From: Trichobilharzia szidati
Lineage: Eukaryota; Platyhelminthes; Trematoda; Strigeidida; Schistosomatidae
Direction of reading: 5' to 3'
Assembly: GCA_944472155.2 (NCBI GenBank)
Contig: OX235279.1
Span: 177,485,868-177,549,867 of the forward strand
DNA length: 64,000 bases
The notes beneath the pieces were generated by a model that saw only the letters and a program-made list of their open reading frames with translations, made no database searches and was not told the origin of the DNA. Position numbers and translations under genes: made by a program. Positions 52,011-61,494 of the stretch are shown here, in pieces (the first letter of the stretch is position 1; every line of letters starts with the position of its first letter).

Positions 52011-54195
52011 CTCTAAATGCTAAGCACCTGATCAGATTACCTTCCTATTTCATCGATACGAAGCTAAGGAAGTGTGTATACTGAGTTTTGTAACAACTAA
52101 AAGAGAAATTAATGGAAAGAATATTCTTCGTTCAGATTGACTTTTAATTCATGATATGGGAGTATTGCACACTATTAAAACTTTGTATCGCATAACAGAT
52201 TTGCTAGTACGGACTAAATAGAGCATCGAAACCCTACAGATCTTGATAACAAAAGTGGGTGACTTGGTTAAGTAACTTCTCTTGACATTAAAAAAATCCC
52301 TCAAAAAGACAATTTACAGAAAACCTAACACTAATACAGCATTTCTGAGGAACATAGCATTCGAAATTTCAAAATACTGATTATTGTACAAAGAATATTC
52401 TTCCCGACAGCTTCATCATCAGGCTCTACAGTTATATATATCTGCATAACAATGACAAAATGAGTGTTAGTGACAACATTAGTCGTTTTTAAGAAGAGCA
52501 ACATCGAATCATTTAGATCAGGGATCCCAGTTATTTGCAATTAGATTGTCCACATAGATTATAGTCCTAAATATTTGTGTATGTGAATGTTGTAATATGT
52601 AAAATTGTGATACTAAATGGGACGCCAGTATCACAAAGTAAATGATTATGAATGACAACGAATGCACAGTAATATATTCATATGAGTCATGTTCATATTA
52701 AGATGCTAGTCATATTGGCTGTAAACTTCAGATGGATGATTGGTCATGTCAAGGACAGGGAGAGAGAAAAAGGCTTTTTTGGGTTTGAAACTTATATGCA
52801 CGTTATATGTGCCTCAGTGTGTGTGTGTAATATAACAACAACTACGTTTAAATAAGAAGACAAAAGTTTAGTTAATGCAATTGTTATGATGACAAGGGGT
52901 AGAGGAATTTATATGCACAGGATGGAGGGCCATTTCAAGAAAGTCAATGTGATGAGGTATTTATGAATTTACAAACTCCACAGCAGACCAAGGCAGTAAC
53001 AGTGGTTGGACTTGTTTCTTCTACACTGAGAGCATGGGTTGTCTCAGTCACAGGGTTAGAGCTTTATGCCCAGAAGAAGTAACTGAAGATGAATTAAGCA
53101 TTGTATATGATATGTTGACTGAAAATAGCTATCCCTATAAATTTATCAAGAAACACATGACAAAGAAAGCGGAAAAATGACTACTCACTATGCGTAAACG
53201 AGAAGCCTTCATACACACAAATACGATTGCATTTCAAGGGCGATATACCTAGCAAAATAACCACTGTTACTGCCTTGGTCTGCTGTGGAGTTTGTAAATT
53301 CATAAATACCTCATCACATTGACTTTCTTGAAATGGCCCTCCATCCTGTGCATATAAATTCCTCTACCCCTTGTCATCATAACAATTGCATTAACTAAAC
53401 TTTTGTCTTCTTATTTAAACGTAGTTGTTGTTATATTACACACACACACTGAGGCACATATAACGTGCATATAAGTTTCAAACCCAAAAAAGCCTTTTTC
53501 TCTCTCCCTGTCCTTGACATGACCAATCATCCATCTGAAGTTTACAGCCAATATGACTAGCATCTTAATATGAACATGACTCATATGAATATATTACTGT
53601 GCATTCGTTGTCATTCATAATCATTTACTTTGTGATACTGGCGTCCCATTTAGTATTATAATTTTTCCTAACTCTAATCTACATGATTCGATGTTGCTCT
53701 TCTTAAAAGCGACTAATGTTGTCACTTACACTCATTTTGTCATTATTATGCGTATATATATATATATATATCTGTAGAACCTGGTGATGAAGCTGTCAAA
53801 AAGAATATTCTTTGTTCAATAATCAGTATTTAGTAATTTAGAATGGGTATCTTTCACAGAAATGCTGTATTAGTGTTAGGTTTTCTGTAAATTGTCTTTT
53901 TTGAGGGATTTTTTTATTGTCAAGAGAAGTTACTTGACAAAGTCACCCACTTTTGTTATCATGATCTATAGGGTTTCGATGCTCTACTTAGTCTGTACTA
54001 GCAAATCTTTGATACAATAGAAAGTTTTAATAGTGTGAAATATTCCCAAATCATGAATTAGAAGTCAATCTGAACGAAGAATATTCTTTTCATTAATTTC
54101 TCTTCAGGTTCCTCGAAAGCTCACTTTACACACTTCCTTAGCTTCGTACCGATGAAATACAAACGTAATGTGATCAGGTGCTTAGCATTCGTTAT
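52010..54195. repeat. 2.2-kb near-palindrome built from PLE ends
   Basis: The left arm (about 52010-53000) and right arm (about 53264-54195) are inverted copies with small differences, separated by about 260 bp. Each arm contains two PLE tails: one at 52385-52455 / 53770-53830 and one at 52085-52130 / 54070-54115. The spacer encodes a PLE connection region on the plus strand (DELSIVYDMLTENSYPYKFI), related to 24.92-25.09 kb. No complete gene. Confidence 0.85.
54072..54111 (-). ncRNA. hammerhead fold with intact core
   Basis: On the minus strand: GAAC (54111-54108), CTGAAGA (54107-54101), GAAATTAAT, GAAA (54091-54088), and stem III AAGA/TCTT (54088-54085 with 54080-54077). The cleavage residue is C54076, and GTTC (54075-54072) pairs fully with GAAC. 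Stem II is very weak. Confidence 0.65.
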
Positions 54196-54254
54196 GAATT
54201 TCATTCTGATAAGATAACGTTTTATGCATCTGAAAATTAAAAATTAAGTATAAT

Positions 54255-55562
54255 AATGATAACGATTTACGTTATTCCAAAAACAGTACTTGTGATGCAG
54301 AATGGAATTTTCAGCATTAATCACAATATTGAATCTAATTTCCTCAAATTATGAATAAAATTAATCACAAGGAAAAATTTTGCTACATTTAAAATAGGGG
54401 TAATTTCAAAAAAAAAAACATGCAGCATATAAAATGGAAATAATAATAATGTTAGCAGCTAAGGTAATAATCAAAATAATAATAATAATGATGCAAGTGG
54501 AAACTGCCGTGGGCTTGTTTCACACAGTATTGTCGATGCGGTATACAAATCCTTGCATGTTTAAAAATATTGAATACAATGTTCTCTTTACATGATATGG
54601 TGAGGGAAAAAACAAAGATCACAGCAGTCATAGAGATAAGTTGGTGTTTGCAATTATGAAAGTAAAACAAAGAAGCAACAGAACCATAAATATAGAAGAA
54701 ATAATAAAAGTAAAACTTGAAGGTATATAAGGATGGATGGATGGAGGAAATTGTTTATTTACTAGATGTAAAAAGGTTAGTCAATTCTTGCCTGAAACTA
54801 TTTTCATCACATAAAATACGCGCCAAGTATGGTATCATAGAACTTTTATACTTAGACGTGCGAGCTTACAGTTTTCTGAAGTTACTTCTTGTTCTACCTG
54901 AGGAGATGCAAGGTGAAAGCTGAGGGTGAAGTGGATGCTCCAAATCAGACAAAATGCCTTTAGCAAATTTATTGCACGAGGTCAAGTGCCTATCGACGAC
55001 GTTAACTATGTGGTTCACTGGGACACCACTCACTCTACTGACAGTCTTCAGCATTGTACGAATTGTGACAAAGTCCTTTTTAAGCAAACCAGGTAAGAAT
55101 AAGGGCGAACAATAAAGAAGAATAGGTAGGATGCAAGAGTTTATGAACTGTAAGAGGAGGGGTTGAGTTATACCCGAGTTCCTTAACTTCTTAATGTAAA
55201 ATGTCAGGCGGAATATTTTACTGGAGATCGCTAAGACATGGGAAGACCATGATAGATCAGAAGAGAGAATAAGTCCAAGATACTGAATTTCTGATTTAAC
55301 TCCTATATCATTGTCGTCAATCTTACAACTGTCATGAGAATCGGCAACTTCTTTTAACTGTGTTTTACATCTTAAGCTGAAATTAACAGTTTGAAATTTA
55401 GAAGGATTCAGTTAAGGACCGTTAGACTCAGACCATTTACTGACTCCCAACAGAAAGCTATTTATTTTGGTACAATCTAGCTGGGAGTTAACAGTCATTG
55501 AAACTGTTAAATCATCAGCGTACTTCACAAAGTTTATTTCATCAGACCGTACTATATGTATT
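54255..55562 (-). mobile_element. CR1-like LINE, RT motif C to 3' end
   Basis: On the minus strand it starts at about 55550 (DEINFVKYADDLTVS), continues with NGP-LNPSKFQTVNFSL, SEIQYLGLILSSDLSWSSH, PILLYCSPLFLPGLLKKD and SGVPVNHIVNVVDRHLTS, and ends at ATTCCATTCTGCATCACAAG and GGAATAACGTAAATCG. Very similar to the copy at 13.9-15.1 kb. Some frames are broken. Confidence 0.8.
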
Positions 55563-55809
55563 TGTAAGTTTTGAAAGTATGACAGTAATGAAATAGGAAA
55601 TGATTAGCGAAAGTAGGCTTTTCTTAATTACTTCAGATGCTACCTGATTTAGAAAGCTGTTCCCCCAGAAACAAACCCATTAGTTAATCTAAGTGTTTCG
55701 GACTCACTTCTTTCACATCCCAACAGTTTATTAGCTCAAGCGCAAACACAGTACATAGGTTAATATTTTTTCTGACCTTATCATTTTTTCATTTCACTAA
55801 TATTCTCTT

Positions 55810-56235
55810 AAAAACAAGCAACCAAGGTTAATAAAGCAGGATTTAATGATGGATTCATCAAATTTTGGTAGAACTCGTCAGCTTAATACGCTACATACAC
55901 GGATATATATACTTTTGAAATTACATTGGGAGATATAAGACTGATAAGCAAATAAACTACATTGAATTAGTCATTCAGAAAGAGAGGTGCGAGTGTTTTC
56001 CAGATCATGTTCAAATAGATAAGGGGAAGGGAGTATGAAAGATTAAAATTGAGATAAAATCCATTACGCCTCTTTTACATCACTTAGATAAACAATTAGA
56101 CATTAGAGAATATAACAAGAATTGCAAACAGAGTAATATCGATAGTAATAGTTATAATAGTAATAATAACAATAATAATAATGTTGAAGTGAGTTAAGAT
56201 AATGCTACTCATAAAAGATAGTTTTAAGGGAATCA

Positions 56236-56273
<38 letters not shown>

Positions 56274-56556
56274 GTAGAATTATAAGTAAAACGTATTGCA
56301 ATGGTAGATTCAGAGTGACGATCACCTCCTTTTGTACACAGAGACCTGGTTTATAAACTCGAATTGGGTAAGCCTGTGTATGACTAATTTAAATTAGTTT
56401 ATTTGCTTATCAGTCTTATATCTCCCAATGTAATTTCAATAGTAAGTATATATCCGTGTATGTAGAGTATTCAGATGGAGAGGAGTTCTACCGAAATTTG
56501 ATGAACCCATCATTAAATCCTGCTTTATTAACCTGCTTTGTTGCTTGTTTTAAATT
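55810..56556 (-). mobile_element. PLE 3' end with inverted tail at its 5' side
   Basis: Inverted arms of about 165 bp (55810-55975 and 56388-56556). Between them the minus strand encodes the PLE C-terminus VYKPGLCVQKEVIVTLNLPL (about 56360-56295), followed by AAT-rich sequence with a microsatellite at 56230-56272. Arms contain hammerhead-like pieces: CTGACGA in the left arm (minus), and CGAAA with a GATG/CATC stem in the right arm. Confidence 0.65.
56230..56272. repeat. AAT microsatellite
   Basis: About 13 AAT units inside the PLE copy. Confidence 0.9.
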
Positions 56557-56726
56557 CGTATCGGGAAAAAAATGTTTTCAATATTCTTTTTACGGAAGAG
56601 AAACCGGAAAATAAAGAAAATTAATGTATTACCCAAATGTGAATTCATTCGCTTAAGTGATCATATACAGCAACACACTTTAACAAGCACTAAATAAATG
56701 CTATTGAATAAGTGATGATTTGCTTT

Positions 56727-56958
56727 GTGTGTCGGTGGCACAGTGGTAGAATGCTCACCGACCTCGCATTTGATCCGAAAGTGCGATCCTCGGCCGACGC
56801 ACTCCTTTACCTCACTAAGCCAATAGTGAGACTGGTAAAGAGCGAAGGTTGGGCATGAGACTAGCAGTCTCATCCCATAAAAATAAATACCACTGTTACA
56901 GAAGCTTCAAAACTCATGCTTGCAGCTCTATTTTCCACTAGGAACTTAAAGGAATAAA
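56727..56958 (+). mobile_element. tRNA-headed SINE with RTE-like tail
   Basis: GTCGGTGGCACAGTGGTAGA head, decayed B box (AAAGTGCGATCCTC), CTCACTAAGCC and GGCATGAGACTAGC blocks, and the end TATTTTCCACTAGGAACTTA. More diverged than the copies at 41.7 and 58.9 kb. Confidence 0.75.
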
Positions 56959-57074
56959 AAGAACTTTCATGTGTCAATGGAATGAGTATTTCAAGTACTG
57001 ATAATAGTATCCCAACATAGTCGCAACACAGCATTCTAATCACCGCCACACTAGTACGGCTGTACGAAATTAGT

Positions 57075-57868
57075 CTACATGGATAACCCCTACTCCCAAC
57101 CCTTATTCCTACAATTCGTTAACTCTTGCATCCTGCCTATTATTCTCTATTGTTCCCCCTTAGTTTTTCCAGGGCTACTGAAGAAAGACTATACCTTATT
57201 ACGCAGGATGTTAAAGGTGGTCAGCAGGGTAAGCAACGTGCCGCTTAACCAGCTTGTTAATATTCTGGTTGACAGGCACATGGACTCATGTGAAAAATGG
57301 GCTGAATCCATTCTGTCTAACTCACACCACCCCCTTCATTCACAACTCTCCCCTTATATCTCATCGGGCAGAACCAGAAGCCTATAAAGAAAGCTATATG
57401 CTCGCACTGGCAAGTACAAAAACTCAACCATACCCTACTTAGCTCGTGTTCTGTGCGATAAAGAAAGCATTAGGCGTGACACCTATAATTCATTAAATAG
57501 TCAGTAGAACAACTGGATCTCGTCTTTCCAACTCATTTCATATATAGGTACATCGTTTTCTTTCTTTCTTTTCCCTTTTGTCTTTCTCTCTTTTTTTCTG
57601 TTATGTGCTGCTTTGTTTCTTTCTTCGGCTTACGCCAGTAAATATGATAGCACCTACTTTTCTAACACCTTCAAACACTGTTCAACTTTGGCTTTGCTAC
57701 CGACATGCCAATAGGTTGTTGTCATAATGAACTGAGATTTCCTTAATCCATGTAGAATTCTATTTATTGATAATGTACTAACTGGATGCATTACTGTAGT
57801 ATAAATGCTGAGAATTCCATTCTGTATCACAAGTACTGTTTTGGAATAAAGCAAATTATTATTAAGGT
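57075..57868 (+). mobile_element. CR1-like LINE, 3' end
   Basis: Encodes LFLQFVNSCILPIILYCSPL, VFPGLLKKDYTLLRRMLKVV, SRVSNVPLNQLVNILVDRHM and YISSGRTRSL, then a pyrimidine-rich 3' region and ATTCCATTCTGTATCACAAG, GGAATAAAGCAAATTATTAT. Closest to 18.96-19.77 kb. Confidence 0.85.
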
Positions 57869-57879
57869 GTCGTTGAAAG

Positions 57880-58115
57880 ACACTGGAGATCCTAATCTTT
57901 ACGAGCCAGTATCCACCGGCCAACCAGGGAGCTGTCCAGGGTTCGATTCTCGGTGCCGACACACTCTCCTACCTCGCTTAGGCCGTGGTAAGCTCCGTAC
58001 AGAGGGAAGACTGGGCGTGAACCTAGCAACTTCATCCCTTAAGAGAAACACCTTTGCTACTGAAACTTCGAAACTCACTCTTGAAGCTCTATTTTCAACT
58101 GGGAAGGGTAAGAAA
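57880..58115 (+). mobile_element. divergent tRNA-headed SINE
   Basis: An AGGGTTCGATTCTC B box, CTACCTCGCTTAGGCCGTGG, GGGCGTGAACCTAGCAACTT, TACTGAAACTTCGAAACTCA and TTTTCAACTGGGAAGGGTAA keep the order of the RTE-tailed SINE with heavy divergence; the A box is not clear. Confidence 0.6.
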
Positions 58116-58119
58116 CAAA

Positions 58120-58595
58120 ATATATCAGGGCATAATCATTTTGTTCGAAGACACATCAATGCAAAAATTTCTTCGCATGTTCAATGGTAGTTCACTTATC
58201 ACTTCTCCTAATAATTCTGAGCTCTTATGCAAAACGCTGAGTAGTTCTTCTAACAAATATTATCATCAGTGAGATCTACGAATTTAAAATAAATCCAGTT
58301 TCCATATTTTGGGTTATCTACTGTAGTAGTTGTTGCGCAGGCCCAACAGTTGAAAGAATCTCAGGGGGAGGGGGAACACTACTGGTTATTGGACAGGTCT
58401 AGTGAGCACTGGTATGACGGAAAAACACCCTAAAAAATACATAAACGGTTGCTAGTTAACTATTCTTCCATAAATTGCAAAACTCGTTAGCCCAATACTG
58501 TTTGTTTACAGTTGTTTAAAAATAAAATTACAACTCACTCAACAAGGCGAAATGTTTTGCTACTTTGGTGAAACTCATACTCAGGTGTGAATGCA
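58120..58595. other. no gene recognised
   Basis: No supported feature. Confidence 0.3.
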
Positions 58596-58943
58596 TAAAA
58601 TAATAATAATATTAGTATGAAATGCAATTAAAACTAAAATGTTTGTGATTATAATCGTAGTTAAATGTCAAGTGGCAAAGCAAATTAATGTCAAATATAG
58701 AATAATTCATAGGGTGGATGGAAATTGAGAAAAGGTGTGCAATTATAGGATTAGTAGACAAATCGAATAAAATAAAAACGTTACGTAATATTGTGTGGAA
58801 TTTAATAGCATAGAATTTAATGTTGTAAAAAGGAACTGATTTAGAATGACAAGTGGAACAAGTGAAATAATACCGGGGACAATTAAAAGTGAGAGTAGTG
58901 ATAGTAACAGTTGACATAATAAGGAAGAGTATACAAATTGAAT

Positions 58944-59181
58944 TGCGTCAGTGGCATAGCGGTTAGGACGCTCGCCGCCGACCATGCACATGGTCCGGGG
59001 TTCGAACCCCGGCAGACGCACTCCTTTACCTCGCTAAACCAGAAATAATGCTGGTGAAGAGGAAAGGTTGGGCATGAGGCTAGCAACCCCATCCTGTAAA
59101 ATAAACACTGCTACGGAAACTTCAAGCCACTAGCTTGAGGCCCTATGTTCCACTGGGGAACGTGAAGGAAAAAGAAAGAAG
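58944..59181 (+). mobile_element. tRNA-headed SINE with RTE-like tail, 13-bp target duplication
   Basis: Complete copy: TGCGTCAGTGGCATAGCGG, GGTTCGAACCCC, GCTAAACCAG, GGCATGAGGCTAGC, and the end TTGAGGCCCTATGTTCCACT followed by GGGGAACGTGAAGGAA. ATACAAATTGAAT is repeated at 58931-58943 and 59182-59194. Inserted in the 3' region of a PLE. Confidence 0.92.
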
Positions 59182-59670
59182 ATACAAATTGAATAGACAA
59201 AAATGAAAAATTGGTAGAGCTAAAATATGATTGGGGATTACCATACTTTAGCACAGAGGGATTAAGACCATGAAAGTTGGAGGGGTTGAACAAACGTTTT
59301 CTGTACACAGAGATCTGGCTTTTCTGTTTCGATAGCCAGAGATGGCTTCAGCAATACAGATGAGTCGGGTACGTAGGGATTTGGGTAAATTACTCTTTGC
59401 CTTGTAGATGACTTTGAAGGCGGAGGCTATAGAGATAGGGTGATCATTATCGACCAGATGTTCAGTGATCGCTCTTCTTATTGCCCCACTCCCACCCTTT
59501 CGTAACCATGCAGGATAGTGTTCTTGCACCCTCTTAGACAAAACTCGTGTCGAACGACCGATATACCTAGCTCCACACGAGCAGGTGAAATGATAAACAC
59601 ACACAGAGTTGGTCAACAGCGGGATCTTGTCCTTCAGGTTATTGAACGATAATGGTAATATATACGATTG

Positions 59671-59714
59671 TACAGCTTGATAATAAATTCGTTGAAAAGA
59701 GTCTCTTCGCTGAA
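59671..59714 (+). ncRNA. hammerhead-like motif in inverted PLE tail
   Basis: CAGC (59673-59676) pairs with GCTG (59709-59712). GAAA is 59694-59697, stem III is AAGA/TCTT (59697-59700 with 59704-59707) and the cleavage residue is C59708. The 5' core is TTGATAA instead of CTGATGA, so activity is doubtful. Confidence 0.5.
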
Positions 59715-59734
59715 TCACTTGTTTTGATTTTCTA

Positions 59735-60185
59735 TTTGATACAATGAGAATTTTCCACGATTTAAGAAACTCGTACTGTACTGGAGATTTAAACTAACAT
59801 GGCAAAACTAATAATGGTGACGAGTGGCGGACGACGTCTCACTCGTCTACTCACAACATGCAGCATCAATATCTAAGCCTAAAATTAAGTCTAGGTTGCT
59901 ACTCGTGTTTCTTTCGAAAACTTTGCTACAGTCTTCTTCATCTTATTTTAAACCCTTATACATAAAGTGGTGAATATTTAATTATTTTCTTTTAAAGTGG
60001 GCGCTAACTGTGTTTCATGCTAAATCTAGCCCTACAAATAATAAGCATTAATAAGGTTTTTACAGGAATTCTACGGAATATTTAAATTAAACACCGATCA
60101 GTTACTAGATATGTAGTAACTACAAGCCTAGAAGCTGGATGAAATTTCAGGGTGAAAACGAATACGCCGTGACATTATAACAGTA
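59735..60185. other. no gene recognised
   Basis: No supported feature. Confidence 0.3.
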
Positions 60186-60189
60186 AAAT

Positions 60190-61045
60190 ACACTAGGTAT
60201 TGTTATTATTGTTTCACTTAGTTCTTAGAGGAACATAGTGATTCAGCCGAACGTCTCCATCGCTTTCGCTTCCCCACCAACTTTTCACCTAGTTCCACGT
60301 CTGCCCTCATGCTTTCACCTCCTCCTCCTCCATGTCACCCTCGCACTGAACACCCACTCGCCTCTTCCTATTCGGGTTTCACTCGAACGATGGCCTGGCG
60401 TGTGATGTCACTCACTTGATGGTTTGTTTTCTCAGAGTATGACCAACCAACCTCAGTTTCTCCTTGCATATTTGTTGCACGATTGGTTCCCGCTAGACTG
60501 ATTGGCAGAGATTCCTCCCTGTTGCTGATCTTCTCTGGCCGGCCATTCGATCTTGAGTAGTATTCAGCTGTTGATGAAGGTGTGTAGTTTGTTCGAAGTG
60601 GTCTTTATGACGCGCAATGCAAGTCTCTGATCCGAATGGCAAGTAGCACTGACTTCACATTGGAGTTGAGAGTCCGGATCTCATTTTTCACGCTGAGCAG
60701 TGCTGTTGATCTCCACACAAACTTGAGAGTAATGGAAGCTTGTTTTGCTTTCTCAATCCGCGCCTTGGTGATATCGTCATCAGTTCCGTTCACCTGTAGT
60801 TGAAGCAGTGCTTATCAGGTAGGTAAAAGAGGTTGTTTCTTTCAGGTTCCTTCCATTTATGCTGATCGTTGTCTGTTGTTGTTGTTGTTGCTGTTGGTGG
60901 TGTTGCCCGGGAATCTTCATCACCTCTGTTTTCTCTAACATTCACCTGAAGTGCCTCCTATCTTTGATGCTTCTCCTGCCAACTTGTTGCTTTACACTTG
61001 CATATCTTACAGTTTTTTTGTGAAATCAGACATATATCAGTTAGT
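60190..61045 (-). mobile_element. RTE-clade LINE 3' part
   Basis: On the minus strand it holds a decayed DISHKK block, the VNVREN region with a glutamine-codon run (60900-60870), ERNNLFYLPDK, the ARIEKAKQASITLKFVWRST block (60770-60700) and the end GAATCACTATGTTCCTCTAA. Related to 47.5-48.6 kb. Confidence 0.75.
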
Positions 61046-61156
61046 ACACTGACTAGAATATACCTTATGGTTCTTTTGTTAGCCAGATTTCATATTGGCA
61101 TATTATTATTTTTTTTTGAAGACATCAAAAATTCATATAAAGATAGAATTTATCTA

Positions 61157-61162
61157 TTTATT
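61157..61162 (-). terminator. candidate polyadenylation signal of EF-hand gene 2
   Basis: AATAAA on the minus strand about 122 nt past the stop codon at 61284. Confidence 0.5.
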
Positions 61163-61283
61163 TTGCAAAAATTATAATAATAGCAGTAATAAAATACATT
61201 TTTAAGCTGAAAGTTAATCTACTGTTTTTAATCCCATTGTCTCTGTTTTTTTCACGCTTAGGGCAGTGAATGAACCCTGTAAA

Positions 61284-61494
61284 TTATTTACAAGATTTGC
61301 GTACACAATCTAAGAATTCTTCACAGTTGATCTCACCGTCTTTATCCTTGTCATTTTCTGCAATCCACTTTCTCAAATCTTCTAGATTTTCGTGAGCCCC
61401 GCTACTTTGCGTAAATTCCTCCATTTCTTTAATGGAGACTTTTCCTGAATTATCCTTGTCTATTTGTTGAAATACACGTTTCCAGCCTTCAATT
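61284..61494 (-). CDS. EF-hand gene 2, last exon (third and fourth EF-hands)
   Basis: Acceptor AG at 61496-61495; the first base completes a codon begun in the previous exon. Encodes IEGWKRVFQQIDKDNSGKVS through RKWIAENDKDKDGEINCEEF to the TAA at 61286-61284. Confidence 0.9.

Larger units (their letters stand above)
58600..59730 (-). mobile_element. Penelope-like element, endonuclease and 3' region, with a SINE inside
   Basis: An open minus-strand frame (59640-59248) holds a good GIY-YIG domain: SVCVYHFTCSCGARYIGRST, KRVQEHYPAWLRKGG, RRAITEHLVDNDHPISIAS, FKVIYKAKSNLP and LICIAEAISGY. The 3' untranslated region continues to about 58600 around a SINE. At the 5' side, 59645-59720 is a PLE tail in the opposite (plus) orientation with a hammerhead-like motif. 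The RT is absent. Confidence 0.8.
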
